NCBI GenBank assembly: GCA_947396885.1
Contig: OX377204.1
Coordinates: forward strand, 94,746,728-94,810,727
DNA: 64,000 nt
Direction of reading: 5' to 3'
Origin: Heligmosomoides polygyrus polygyrus
Lineage: Eukaryota > Nematoda > Chromadorea > Rhabditida > Heligmosomidae
Shown here piece by piece: positions 11,215-42,605 of this stretch (the stretch's first letter is position 1; each line of letters begins with the position of its first letter). The translations under genes and the position numbers were made by a program. Under the pieces are notes generated by a model. The model was not told the origin of the DNA. It did no database searches and worked only from the letters and a program-made list of their open reading frames with translations.

Positions 11215-11490
11215 TAACCCTGACAAGGAGCGCCTCCAAAGTGGCGGTGAGCTTTTGCGATGCAATTTTTACAGGATGTAGGGTCCCTTGTGGGAGGTCC
11301 AAAACCATAGTTACTTTTCTCGGAATGCTCTTCCGTGGGCGAAAAAAGGCCTGTGAAGACGTGAGCGTGAGCGCGGAGTTCATCACGCCCTGCCGCCCTC
11401 CCCCCGGATGTGGTCGGCTGGCGTAGTGGGTAGTGTTGTGCTTCACAGGAACGTGGTCGTGAGTTCGATTCCCCCATGTGCTTGTGTTTT
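11215..11490 (+). mobile_element. FB-B single arm with tRNA-like module
   Basis: GCGCCTCCAAAGTGGCGGTG and the following ~190 bp match the FB-B arms at 4.7 and 16.4 kb. The tRNA-like part has A box TGGCGTAGTGG (11419-11429) and B box GAGTTCGATTCC (11461-11472). No facing arm is present nearby. Confidence 0.6.
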
Positions 11491-11571
11491 TGCATTTTGC
11501 GACTTATCGTCAGGAGATCCTTTATCCCCATTTCCAACTCATTTTTGAACAAAACATGGCAACAAATGCAG

Positions 11572-14500
11572 TTTACGTTCATCGAGCTCTTTGAAAGTGG
11601 AAAGGTGAGACTTTTTGACTTCCAGGTCGAGCAAGTTAAAAACTGATGCCAGATTCGTGATCAGCACCCCAAATAACCCTCACGCACAAAGTCTGGGCGA
11701 AATTGATGGTACTGACCTCACGATCCTTGTCAGTGCGATCTGATTCATCGACGGTTATAGGGTAAACGTCGACCATGCCTCATGTTTTCGTCTACTCTTC
11801 GATCCATCGGGCGCTCCTGACTATGGATTCCCCTTGCATTGCTCCCTACTTCTCTTCTCGCCCGTCCTAGAGTCCAGAAAGCGGAACACTCGACACTGCA
11901 GCACCTCTACTGCGACCGGTGCTGGATTAGTCGACGAATGCGTTTCATTAACACATTTCTTGAAGGAGGAAGGAATCATTTACAACCATTCTTTGTTCCG
12001 CAAAGCGCGTATGGAAGGCATGTGCTAGTTCCAGATAGAGTTGTTGAAGGCGATTTTTTGGTAAGATAAAGGGGCGATGGTGAGAAAAACCTCGTCCAAT
12101 AATGGTATTGATTGGAACAGGACAGCGATTTGATCAAGGGAACCTAAAAGGAGGAATGTCTGTTGGAGAAGCTGGTTTGTCAGCAACACCGAATAAACGG
12201 GATTTCAACATCTTCCTGACTCGTGGGTAATATGTATTGCTTGGAGGCAATGCACATTATAGGAACAGGAATCGCCTGATGCGTTAAGCTGGGTCCGCGC
12301 AGGGTTCTGCACTCTTCGAGCGCAGAACCAGGCTAGGGAAGGAGCTCCAGTGTGTGCCATCCAAGCTGCTGGTGTGGAAGCCCCTTTCGTCGCTTAGGGG
12401 GAGTCCGCGGCAGGTTTCTGCTCGAAGAGCGGCGAAGCGAATACGGCCGGAAAGTGCGCAAAAAATGCCCCAAAATTGCGTACGCGTCGAAGCCCTCAAA
12501 TTCCAAGTAGTATGCTGAAACGCAAGTGTGCCACAACGCAGTAGAACCCAACCCCCCCCCCCCCCCCCCCCCCGACCTCTCTCGCATGAAGCCACTTCCA
12601 CTACACCACAATCCGCTACCCGCTGTGCCATCGCGGCAGCACAAGACATTGGCACAAGACATTGATCGAATGTCAACGTGGACGCCAACGCGCGATCTTC
12701 AAGCTAGGAGGGTGCAAACAGCAAAAGATTACGTGCCCCAGCGCCAACGCGCGCTTGACTTTCGCGCCATTGGCCGATTCAAACGGCAGCCAACCGTCAA
12801 GGTTCAACTTCCACCCGTAAACGGTTGTTAACAAGATGAAGCACCCTACAGCGCTCTCTTAAGAGAGCGTGGTAGCACTTGGGGCTACGAGGGAAGCTGT
12901 CATTGCGGCTGACGGAGGACATATTGAGCAACTTTACTCTTGACATATCCCTCTACTTTTATGTGAAAGAATTATTCGGATCTATCCTAGTCGGGGGGGG
13001 GGGGCACATAACTAAAAGTTATGTAACAAATTGACTTGGAATTCACGGAGCGACTTCTAGAGAACAAAATCGGGTGTAGTCTAAAAAAAATTCACAGAAA
13101 ACAACGAAAAATGCTTTCGGTTTCGACACGGTTGTAAACAGACAAAGCTATGAGCGACCATCACTATGCTGGTTGCGGGTTATAACACGTCAGGCGGCGG
13201 TCAGCACGCGGCATGAGGCTTCATGTGCCCTTCTCACACGATGGATCCCGGTTATAACATGTTAGGCGGCGGTCAGCTGTATTTGAACGCGCTTTGCGCG
13301 ACGTCTTTACAACCGCGGCATTTGCATGTTTCTTGCTTGTTTGTATTTAGGTTCCTAATTTGTCATCTTGAAGCGGCTCCGTGAGTCTGAAGTCAATTAG
13401 CTGCACAATTTTTAGCTACCAAACGTTTAGCGGCCTACCGACCGACGTCTGCTTGGACCTTTGCCCCCAAACTTCGAAAACAGAATGACTTGGTTTAATG
13501 ACGTATGAAAGCTCGCTTATTAAAGTAAGGTTCTCAAAACGATTGACATGAATCTTGTTCACTGTTCAGCGCATTCGTGCAATTCCCACTCCGAAGGGTC
13601 CAATCTGCAGAAAAATTGGCAGTCAATAGACGGATCTATCCTAGTCCGGGGGGGGCACATAAATAAAAATTATTATATGTAACGAATCCATTTGAGACTT
13701 ACCGAGCGGCTCCTACAGAACAACATCTAAACCTAAACAAGAAAAGTCGCCAAGAAAAAAAAACGAAAAAACACAATTGTTGCGGTTGTAAACAGGCAAA
13801 GTTGTGTGCCCTCCTTACCATGTTAGATCCTCGTTATAACATGTCAGGTTGCGGTCAGCACGCGGCATGCGGCTTCATGCGCCCTCCTCACCATGGTAGA
13901 CCCTGGTTATAAGATGTCAGCCGGCGGTAAGCACGCGGCATGCCTCCATTCCGTCGCTCTTTGTCCGCCGATACGGTTGTAAGCCGGGGCGATTTTTTAT
14001 TTTTATGTTTGTTCGTTCGCTTTTTAGTCCCTTTTAGGTTCCATTTCGTCCTCTAGGAGCCGCTCGGTAAGTTTCAATTTATTTGGTTACCTATTTTTTA
14101 GTTACGTACCCCCCCCCCGGACTAGGATAGATCCCAATAGACTTTGTCGTGTTTTGTTCGGTCGACACAGTTGAGTTGCTATAGATCATGTCTGAACGCC
14201 CTCATATTGGAGTAATTCCAACGAGCGATAATAATTCGTTCGAAAAACGGTTGCGTGACTCTCACCCACTCCACTGGACCAAATTGGAGCGAAAACCGGC
14301 AGCACCGGTCGAAAAATCGATATTATCGATCGATATTGGTCGCCCGATTGAAAACCAACCTGCAGTGAACTCCATGAATCAGCCATCATGATCTCATGAC
14401 GCCCATTCCAATCTAGTAAATATAGACGAAAATCGATAACTCCGGCGAAAAATCGACAGTATCGATCTATGCTGGTCGTCCGATTGAATCCCTCCACCCT

Positions 14501-15554
14501 TTTTTTCGAATCTCACCATTTTCCGCCATTTTTCGTCCATTTTCGTCGGTTTCCTCGATTGCACGTTATGGTAACTTAGACAAATTTTACATGTAAGCGC
14601 GTGTTACCTTCGTTGGGCACGTTTTATAGGCTTACACGTTTGTGACACATACACATATATCCACAGAAACACACACACACGGATAGACGAACTAACGCTT
14701 TTATATTACTAGGATGTGCCTCCCCCCGACTAGGATAGATCCAAATTTTCTATTTCCTTTATATTTTGTGTTAATAAATTCCTTTATTGATGCTCGGATT
14801 GACACGACTCATGCAGGTGAGAGAAGGCCTCCGGAGTTTCGAGCTTCGCCGACGTTCGAAGATCAGAGACGCTGTCGCATGGGCCAAGTTGTCGAAAATT
14901 AGGTGGGCCGGCCACGTAATGCGCTTCGCAGACACCCGCTGAACGAGGGCTATCACCGACTGGATTCCGCGGGATGTCAAGAGAACACCAGGATGCCCAC
15001 TAACACGTTGGTCGGACTTCTTCGTGAAAGCCCTGAACGACCACTGTGACGCTCTTCGTGTCCCTCGAGCGAGGAGGATCCATTGGACCACTCTGGCACG
15101 CGACAGGGACGAATAGAGACGCTGCTGGCGTCCGCTCGAGCAAGTCGATGATCAACCGGACGACAGGTGATACAGGTGAAATTTTTTTGAAAAGTGAAAG
15201 TTTAGCTTGTCCGGATTTGAACCCTACCCTGTACATCCGAATTTTTCCGTTTTCTGCGACGTCCTATCCTGAGCTATCTTTCAACAACAGCCATTTACGA
15301 CTTTCGATTAACCGCACAGAAAATGACCGAAATTCCTTGAAATTTTTGAACACGTTAGCATGAAGAAGCTCACCTTTGAAATTCTCCGCCGTCTTCCAGA
15401 TAGACGAATGAAGCTCGACGAAGTCTCACGCCTTGAGATGCTACAGTACGCTGCAGGAAGTGGACAAAACAATCTTTTACACTCGATGCCTAGGTCCACG
15501 ATAGGAGCAATTCCGATCCTACGGATTCTCCGTTATGTCGATTTACGCATCTGA
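11572..15554 (+). CDS. Unidentified plus-strand gene, partial model
   Basis: Three exons chain in phase: 11572-11604, 11871-12060 and 12126-12226. They have acceptors ATGCAG, CGTCCTAG and GGACAG and donors GTGAGA, GTAAGA and GTAATA; intron 2 is 65 nt. They encode about 107 residues including [19 protein letters not shown] and [17 protein letters not shown] phase-compatible last exon may be 15359-15554 (acceptor CACGTTAG), whose frame begins [17 protein letters not shown] and stops at 15552-15554. AATAAA follows at 15600-15605. A competing frame at 15209-15363 ([13 protein letters not shown]...) overlaps it, so the 3' end is unsettled. The intervening intron would hold two G-MITEs, a tRNA-like repeat and an RTE fragment. 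The CxxC in LYCDRCW could bind metal, but I recognise no family. The 5' end is unknown. Confidence 0.45.
12284..12700 (-). repeat. Repeat with tRNA-like module and C run
   Basis: On the minus strand, TGGCACAGCGGGTAGCGG (A-box-like) is followed by GAGAGAGGTCGGG, a G run (plus C run at about 12549-12573) and TTGGGTTCTACTGCG. The same order recurs at 27630-27710, 35780-35860, 42890-42990 and 43930-44010. The long glycine-rich frames here are read through the homopolymer. Confidence 0.55.
12980..13435. mobile_element. G-MITE copy, right end decayed
   Basis: Starts GGATCTATCCTAGTC followed by a G run and CACATAACTAAAA. The interior has TTATAACACGTCAGGCGGCG and a second TTATAACATGTTAGGCGG. The right end lacks the usual C run. 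Confidence 0.6.
13632..14135. mobile_element. G-MITE copy
   Basis: Both ends are present: GGATCTATCCTAGTCCGGGG at the left, and a C run with GGACTAGGATAGATCC at the right. The internal CTCGGTAAGTTTCAA near 14065 resembles a splice donor and is kept in other copies. Confidence 0.65.
14136..14790. other. Repeat-derived spacer
   Basis: Holds a GATCGAT-rich stretch (14290-14480) like 3330-3430, an ACACAC-rich microsatellite at 14643-14682, and a solo G-MITE end (CCCCCCGACTAGGATAGATCC-like) at 14720-14742. No supported exon. Confidence 0.4.
14795..15165 (+). mobile_element. RTE-type retrotransposon, 3' fragment (pseudogene)
   Basis: The translation contains [16 protein letters not shown]..., [35 protein letters not shown] and [20 protein letters not shown]. 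This is the conserved C-terminal tail of RTE-clade ORF2 proteins in nematodes. At least two tryptophan positions are now stops (TGA near 14940, TAG near 15116), so the copy is dead. The end at DDQPDDR is followed by GGTGATACAGGTGAA-type sequence, fitting the short-repeat 3' ends of RTE elements. It is 5'-truncated. Confidence 0.75.
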
Positions 15555-15740
15555 CGTACAGCTTTATTTCTGCTGGTGTCAGTGAGTCTGTTCATGTGCA
15601 ATAAATGCATTTGTACAACGTGGAGGAAGACTTGACAGCACTCCTAATTTCTCCCTGATCACGCAATAAAAATCAACACTTCATCACATACCTTCTCCAT
15701 CAGTGGAAAAAAGCTCAAGACGAAGAGGAAAACGACAACT

Positions 15741-15953
15741 ATGGCATACAAAGCACAAATGAAGGGCGAATCTCGCTTCTATCGCTTGAAATTCGAAAGA
15801 ACATACACAGTAGCACTATGGAATAGTCTTAGGAGGAGGAGGAGGAATCGACTAGATGCACGAATGATGAGGTACACTGTATACAGAGAGCTGAAACGCT
15901 TCAGAACGACGCTTGAAGGAGATGACATCGATGATAAGCAGACAGGAATGTGA
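15741..15953 (+). CDS. Hypothetical 70-codon ORF
   Basis: An ATG-initiated frame with a strongly basic middle (FERTYTVALWNSLRRRRRN) and acidic end (LEGDDIDDKQTGM). Composition is protein-like, but no splice signals, domain or second copy were seen. It lies downstream of the AATAAA at 15600. It could be a fragment of a decayed element; the following 350 bp to about 16300 show nothing recognisable. Confidence 0.25.
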   Translation: MAYKAQMKGESRFYRLKFERTYTVALWNSLRRRRRNRLDARMMRYTVYRELKRFRTTLEGDDIDDKQTGM

Positions 15954-16309
15954 CCCTATGATGAGGGTTAGTAGCACGTCGACAACAATGGGAATGCTTA
16001 GAGCTACAACGCTAGAGCAAGCTCTCTACAGGGCCTAGAATGCTACATGAACAGTTAAATCTAAGACTCAAACGACTTAAGGAAAGACATACAGGAGAAC
16101 CTCGATTAGAACCAGCAAATCAAGGCTTTCGGAATACATGACATAATGCGGTACCCTTACTCGTGTTTTTGGGACATATCCGTGCAGACGCTCTGAGAAC
16201 ACACATACTTCGCACCATAGTTACAACGCTTCTGACGAAGGTTGACTAGAAGCTTGCTTCGAGTACTCGATGAATGTCCTGCAATAGGAATACTTGGAGT
16301 ATTTCAATA

Positions 16310-18195
16310 TACAATCATTTTCACGTCGAATTAGACACTTTTCACGTCAAATTTGGCACTCTCCTAAAGTAGCCTCACAAGGAAAGGTTTCCAACTCAAG
16401 GTGAGCTTTTGCGATGCTATTTTGATAGGATGTGGGGCCGTGTGAGCGGAGTCCAAAAGTACGGTTAGTTTTTGCCGAACGTTTTTTTAAGACCTGAAGA
16501 AGAGGTGTGAAAACGTGTGCGCAGCACTCATCAACCCCTATGACACCCCGCGAGATGTGTGTCGGTGGCGCAGTCGATAGGAGTGCCGCCTCATAGGAGC
16601 ACACCGGCGGGCTTTTGAGTTCGAGCACGCGCACTGCTAATACTTTATCGCATATTAGTTCGTTGCTACTACGCTTTCTCATGATTACAGAAGTCAATGC
16701 TTACAACAAACCAAAGCTTTCTATTTGCCCCTTCATATGTGCTTTTTTTCTTGGGTGGCAGTTGGTTACGTCGATATTCACCCCGGACCCTTCTCTACAC
16801 CCACGGATTACGCGTTCAACGAAGAAGAAGTGGTCATTCCTTGCCAGAGAGAAGATTGTTCCTCAGTGGCTATTGGCTGCTGATGTGACGTGTGTTTTTC
16901 TTGTTCCATAGTCTCGTACAATAGCTGTTGACTAAAAAGGGAAGAGCAATAAGACCTTGCATTTCAAGAGAAATGATATGGTCACATATGCATCGTGGAA
17001 AAACTAGCACATATTCAGGCAAACAGACAGTATTGGATTGTGTAAGCATTGGTGGTCTAAAATCGACTCCTGTGGTCATGAAGCAGCCTAATAACAACAA
17101 ACTAATATGAGCACAAGTATTGGCAGTATGCGAACTCGAACTCGAAAGCCCGCCGGTGTGCCTTTATGAGGCGGCACTCCTAGCGACTGCGCCACCGATG
17201 CACATCTCGTAGGGGGCCATAGGGGTTGATGATTGTTGCGCACACGTTTTTCACACCTCTTTCCAGTATTTAAAAAAGCGTTCAGCAAAACCTAACCGTA
17301 ATTCTGGACTCCGCCCACACGACCTTACATCCTGTAAAAACAGCATCGCAAAAGCTCACCTTGAGTTGGGAACCTTTCCTTGACCTAAGACCTTTGAAAT
17401 CAAAGCGAACTCTTCCATATCGAAATGACCTTCAGGCAGATTAAATCACTGACTAACTAAGATACTTAGAACAATTTTTTTGTTCAAGTAAAATCAGGTA
17501 TAACTTTTTTTGAAAATTTTTATTAGTTCAGATGCCCGAATGAGCCTAGTAATTCTATAAAATATTTAGATTGAAAAAATAGTCAACTAAATTTTGTTTT
17601 AAAGCGCAATTAAGTGGCCATCATTTAGTGTATTAAAAGACCAGACCGAGCCACGCACTCGAAAAGCAAGTCGCAATATTTATTAGATTGATGATGTAAA
17701 TACTGCTTGCGTGCAGCAAGAAACTTGGGTATTTTTTTTTACAATTGTTTATTTCGAACCGCTTGCAAGTGTGACACCTGCATGCAAACAGAAATTTTGC
17801 AATCAATAGGATAAAAATCGCGAAGTTTCGGACTAGGGCATGCCGCAATCTCTGTTTTGGCAATAGAAAATAGCCGCCTTCCTACTCTTCAAGACCAGCC
17901 TTGAATCGTTGTTTTTTCTCAACAAAAAAAAAAAATGAAATTTTTATACAACTTCAAACAATATGTTCACTTATCGCGTAGATGAATTAAAACTTCAAAA
18001 AAAGTTATACTTAAATTTTCCTTCAAAAAATTATTCTAACATTTTTGGAGAGACTCTAGTTTAATGTAGAAGCTCATTTCGATTTGTAAGAGTTCGTTTT
18101 GATTTGAAAAGTCCTAGGTTAGCTTAGAAGAGTGCCCAATTTGACGTGAAGTGTCCAATTTGGTTTGAAAGGTGTCCAATTCGACGTGAAAATGG
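16310..18195. repeat. FB-A foldback split by FB-B
   Basis: The left end TTTTCACGTCGAATTAGACA (16319) and right end CAATTCGACGTGAAAATGGT (about 18192) are complementary. FB-B is inserted at about 16376-17385, and the FB-A middle and right arm continue at 17386-18195. Confidence 0.65.
16376..17385. mobile_element. FB-B foldback with tRNA-like arms
   Basis: CAACTCAAGGTGAGCTTTTG at the left pairs with CAAAAGCTCACCTTGAGTTG at about 17345-17364. Each arm has a tRNA-like module: A box TGGCGCAGTCG at 16566 with B box GAGTTCGAGCAC at 16617, and the mirror at about 17125-17200. The spacer is a diverged inverted repeat. Confidence 0.65.
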
Positions 18196-18547
18196 TATAA
18201 ATAAAAGTCTTCGCATGATGGAAGAGCAGCTTAAGGTTTCGTAGAAACCTAAGCATGGGAATATAGATGCAAATCACTACATCCCCCTCCGATTAGGATG
18301 GATCCGGATAATGAACTAACGATAAATATAATTGAACAAAAAGGCGGCAAACATCAGATAAGTAACAAAAAATCATCTACTCTTGTCTGCTCTAGCACTT
18401 CTCTATAATCCAAATAGAATAGCGCTAATTGCACAACAAACATCTCCGCATCCTAATGCGCAATAGCTTTCAACTATAATAACAAAACAGCAAAAAAAAA
18501 ACAAGAAAAAACGAAATGAAGATGAGAAAAGCAAGCATAGATGGAAC
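18196..18547. other. 3' flank of the first ABHD12-like gene
   Basis: AT-rich, with a solo G-MITE end (CCCCTCCGATTAGGATGGATCC-like) at about 18282-18304. No exon seen. Confidence 0.4.
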
Positions 18548-38004
<19,457 letters not shown>

Positions 38005-38029
38005 CTGCAAAATTGAGACATCAAGAAAA

Positions 38030-39834
38030 GATACACACATTTTCACGTCAAATTGGACACTTCATACCAAATTAGCCACTACAAACATCAAATTGGATAC
38101 TCTTCCAAGGAAGCTTGAAACATTTGAGACCAAAGTGAACACCCTCCGGATCCAAACGAGCTTTTCCACATTAAATTAGGGACTCCTTTACATGGAGAAA
38201 TGATTTTTGTACAAGGAAAGTTTAGTACAATTTTTTGAAGTTTTTTAATACAGGTACTTCAATAAGTGAACGCGCTGTTTCAAGTTTTATAAAATTTTTA
38301 TTTTTAATGTTCTATTTTATTTTATTTTTAGATTTGCTAATTTTTTTTATATTTTATTTCATGTTTTTATCTTATCTGGAATCAGAAGTTGCTCATGCCA
38401 TCAGAAGGATGAAGCCAGGCACTGCTCCCGGACCGGACGGCATTTCTGCTGATCTCCTTCGTGCGGGTGGCAGTGCCGTCTGCTCACTTCTTGCCAAGCA
38501 CTTCAACCACTACCTTCGACTTGGTAGGATTCCGGACTTATGGAAGGAGTCGAAAACAGTTGTAATCTTCAAAAAAGGTCAGCAGGAGGATATCAACAAC
38601 TATCGACCCATCAGTCTTCTCTCGGTTGTGTACAAGATCTTCACCAAGATACTGCTTAACCGCATGGAGCGTTGCTTGGATGAATATCAGCCAGTGGAGC
38701 AAGCAGGGTTTCGCACGGATTTCTCCTGCATGGACCATATTCAGACTGTCTCACAGCTCATCGAGAGGAGCCGCGAATACCACCTCCCAGAGATCGAGCG
38801 GTCTGGAACAGTTGTGGTCCCCGCTGAGAAGACCTCCAGCCGACAAAAGGACCATCAAAGCATCAAAGTAAAGTAGTTTTTATCTTTAAGGCAATGATAT
38901 TTAATCATAATGCAAGTTTAGTATCTTTTTTAATTTTTTCAACTCAGCTGCTTCATTAAGTGAAGCCCTGTTGGAGACTTGTAAAATTTTCGTTTCTAAG
39001 GTTCTTGCTTTATTTTTGATATTTGTTAAATTTTTATATTTTGTATTATATTTTTATCTTTAAAATAATGAAATAACTTCCAATTGGAAGGAAAATTTAG
39101 TATGGTTAAATTAAATTCTTTAAAATTTGTAAAAATCAACCGCTTCAATAAATGAACACACTGTTTGAGGTTTAGAAAATTTTAAAAATGTTTTACTTAC
39201 TTTATTTTATTTTTATATTTGTTAATCTTTCTGTATTATATTTTATATTTTTTATCTTGAAAAATAATGAAACAACGCAAATAAGTAGAAGCACTGTTTG
39301 AAATTTAGAAAAATTTATTTTTAAGGATTTACTTACTTTATTTCGTTTTTATATTCGTAAAATTTTTATTTTTAATTTACATTTTTTATCTTTAGAAATA
39401 ATGAAGCAACTTTAAATTAATGTGCAAGTTTGGTATATTGTTTTTTGAAGTTTTTTAAAATTCTCTGCTTCAATTAATAACCGCACTGTTTGAAGGTTTA
39501 TAAAAATTTTATTTCTAAGCTTTTACTTTACTTTGTTTTTATATATTTAGAGTTTTATATTTTTTATCCTTAAAAATAATGAAATAAGTTTTAGTATTAA
39601 AGCGCAGGAAGGCAGCAATCACACAGTGCACTAAAAAAGAGAATCGCGCCATGCACTCAAATAGATCGTCGCGATATTCATTTGATTGCTGGTGCCATGG
39701 TTGATAGCAGGAATTCTGCTTGCGTGAAGTAACACAAATGTAAGCGGTACAACTAAAATAATTGGAAAAATACACATATTTCGGCATCACTGTTCCAGAT
39801 AAGCAGCATTTAGGATCGCTCGCCCAGGCCATCC
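38030..39834. mobile_element. FB-A arm with RTE insertion
   Basis: Starts TTTTCACGTCAAATTGGACA upstream of the first ABHD12-like gene. The AT-rich FB-A interior is unusually long, repeats words such as TTTTAT and AAATAATGAA, and ends near the GAATCGCGCCATGCACTC motif typical of FB-A interiors. An RTE fragment sits inside (next entry). Confidence 0.5.
38377..38850 (+). mobile_element. RTE-type reverse transcriptase fragment
   Basis: Open frame with EVAHAIRRMKPGTAPGPDGI, IPDLWKESKTVVIFKKG, INNYRPISLLSVVYKIFTKI and EQAGFRTDFSCMDHIQTVSQ. These are reverse transcriptase motifs 0-2 of RTE-clade non-LTR elements. The fragment is open over ~135 codons but lacks the catalytic FVDYEKAFDS and later YADD-type regions, so it is truncated at both ends. 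The upstream ATG-to-motif stretch (38235-38376) is AT-rich host repeat and not part of the protein. Confidence 0.8.
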
Positions 39835-41099
39835 AATTCTTCCATCACTTCGGGGTCGGCGAATTGGTACCAGACTTATCTGGAAACGTTAAGCACTGAC
39901 GTGCCCATCGAGAGGCTGCCAACATTCTTTAGACCGAATACGCATTCAAATTGCCTCCACAAATCAACATAAGGGTAAAGGCTGTGGCGCATCCCGAAAG
40001 GAATTGATTGACTCCTTCGCTTATCCTTCAACCGATTTTCAAGGGTATAGTTTCTGCATGGCTAGCCTATACCGTAATCCGATCATCTGTAGGTCTTCGA
40101 CCGCTCACCTAGGATAAGGGATAAAGGATAAAGGATAAAGGACGGCGTTACTCAATCCGTTTTGGGGTGCGCCACGCATTCTACTTCTACTGGATGTTGT
40201 GGAGGCGATTTGAATGCGTAGTTGGCCATACAATAACTTGCGGTGCCAGGCGATGTACACGTCAGCGCTCTATCTATTCCTGACAAATCTGGTACCAATT
40301 TTCCGACCCCGGAAGGATGGAAGGCTTGGTTGGCCTGGGCGGGAAACCGAACCAGAAACGTGGTATCGGGTGCACGCGACAGCCGGCGCCTCCCCCGACT
40401 GCGCTACACGCGAGCGCTCACCTGAAGGTCAAAATCAGGTCACCTAGCGGTGCTCGGTTAGTTCACCTATTTTTCACCTGCAGGCGGCATCTCTTCCCGT
40501 GTCTGAACTTTCAATATTCCCCATTCTCTTCAAGCAACGTTATCCATTTCTTTTTTATTTGGGTGCTTCAAGGATTCAACGGAAAAGCCGGGTGAACTGC
40601 TTAAAACTCCGAAAAAGGAGAGTTGTAGCGCAGTCGAAGGTACTGGTGCTATCGTGTGTTGCCGAAGCGAGAATTCTCATGTCGGGTCCCACCCATGCTA
40701 ACTAAACCTTCCATCTTCCGTGGTTGGCAAACTGGTACCAAATCTGTCTGGGACGAAGAAAACAATAAGTTGTCCATCGGCTGTTCACTATAGGACATTA
40801 CACTCAAATTTCGTCCACGAAATTCCAAGCAAAAGTAGAATGCGTGGCGCGTCCCATGAGGGATTTTTTCCTGATAAATAGTACAAAGGACGAAGCCGAT
40901 GAATTGACGAGGGCACTTAGAAACACCGAAAAGATTGTCCATATATTAAGTGGAAGGAAAAAGTTGTAAGCACGTCCTGAAACTTGCTGATATTCCTGAT
41001 TCGATCAAGCTTACACGAAAAATTGGAAGGCGTTGTCTGTTAATGAATCGCTAGTGGACGGCCTCCCTAAAAAGAAGTGTGCTAGACGGCACAATTATG
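39835..41099. repeat. Cluster of repeat R copies
   Basis: Three or more copies share GGTACCAGACTTATCTGG / TGGTACCAATT, GTTGCCCATCG-type and GAATGCGTGGCGC words. They are at 39835-40040, 40143-40345 (inverted) and 40715-40940. A GGATAAAGG tandem run is at 40115-40145. A tRNA-like complement (GCGCTACACGCGAG) lies at about 40400. Frames here are shadows. Confidence 0.55.
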
Positions 41100-41425
41100 C
41101 TCGAACGAATATATTCGAATGATTTTTCGAATAGTCGGATATTCGATATTTCTATCTTTTCGAGTATTCGTTCGAATTCGACATCGAAAGGGAGCCATTC
41201 TCGAATATTATCGAAAATCGAATAATTTTATTCGAATATCGAATAAACTTCAGTGATTCGGAAAACTTGTTAGACTATTCGAATAAACGAAAAATGAGGC
41301 TAATTTAGTTGTCGATCATTAGAAAAAATGGATGAGCGAATAAATTCGTTCATTCATTCGCTCAAAAATCGTCGACATCGAATAAACTCGCTCATTCATT
41401 CGATCGATGAAATTTCTCAAAAACA
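41100..41425. repeat. TTCGAA / ATTCG-rich block
   Basis: Repetition of ATTCGAAT, TATTCGAT and CATTCGCTC words, partly in head-to-tail 8-12 bp units. Related to 6450-6680. Confidence 0.65.
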
Positions 41426-41429
41426 CAAC

Positions 41430-42605
41430 TATGCTGGACGGTCTACGAGTTGTTTTGGATAATAAAAGGAAGGAGAATGATTTTTGAAGCACGGAAAGAG
41501 GGCAGAAGATCGCAGTGATAAGATTTATGTTAACAAAGTAAAATATGGCTGGAATATTCGCAAAATTTCACCCCATTTTTTATTTTACTTCCACTGCTCG
41601 TCTTTGAAACTTCGTCAAACAAGAAGACTTCGTACTTATCTCTACCTGGACACCAAGACCAGTAGTAGTACCAATTCCCAGTACTATAGCTCAAAGGACT
41701 GTGGTCGCTAAGGTCTTCAGAAAATGAATAGCACAAGGTCACCGGAGACAAAGCAACTTCCCGACACAACCATATGGTGTCGGATAGGCGCTAACAAGAC
41801 GAGAGAACGACAAGGGGAGAACACGATCGAAGATGTCTGACCGAACGCGGCGGGGATCATGATCGAGCGGGTTGGACAAGAACGTCGTCGACGACATGGC
41901 CGGAGAAAGGGAAAGAGGCGGCGTCACGCACTGCAAAACGCGACCGACGAACTTCAGGAACAAAAAGCAGGGCTTCAGGTTCAGATCGCTGCTGCTGCTG
42001 CTTCGAAGACTGGCAGAGGTGCGAGGTGACGGTGTTTTTTGCTGTTCGTCGCAAAATTGCTGAGACAAAGACTATTCGTAGTCGACTCAGCTCCACTCGA
42101 CGTAAAGACAAGATATTTTTGTGAATTTAAACAACGAGGTCACTACTTGTTGACATGTTGCCCCATGCACGTACAAAAGCAGCTTGGTTTTGCTATAGGA
42201 AGATGCTCCAGGTTGTGCCCTATTTTGGCACACAGGAGCGTTGGATAGTCCAATTTCGGAGTTTAATCTGCCGAAATCCAAAAATGGCACCGTTTAATGG
42301 ATCAAGAAGAAGAGGAAGAGCAACCTGTATCAGAACCAGGTAATGTAAATTTGGAATGGCGAGCCGCCGACTTCAGATCAGCCTTCTCTTCCACCATTTG
42401 AGATTATCCAACGTGTGTGCAACGGATGAATCCACGAACGACTAGGAAGCCAAAACAACGCGGAAAACCAGAGGAAGCGGCAAGGCAAAAACCAGCGCTG
42501 GACAAGGCACTAGTGGCTCCGAGTCATCGACCATGTCCGCTCTCCGTCGATTGAGCAGGTCATTGGGTCGGTTCTTTTCGTGGAGCCCTAGGATTTTCAG
42601 TTCTG
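41430..42605. other. Spacer with unassigned frames
   Basis: Upstream of the two ABHD12-like genes' boundary region. A basic frame at 41868-42030 (QERRRRHGRRKGKRRRHAL) is followed by a short leucine repeat and a GTGACG donor-like site. It lacks the NxxAAxxxR signature of bZIP proteins and has no clear partner exon. Nothing else stands out. Confidence 0.3.

Noticed and set aside
38235..38376. N-terminal part of the 213-codon frame containing the reverse transcriptase
   Set aside because: The first ~45 codons are AT-rich FB-A sequence that happens to be open; the element's protein starts later.
41868..42030. Basic stretch plus short leucine heptads resembling a bZIP
   Set aside because: Lacks the invariant Asn and Arg spacing of the bZIP basic region, has only three heptad leucines, and overlaps a GCTGCTGCT tract.
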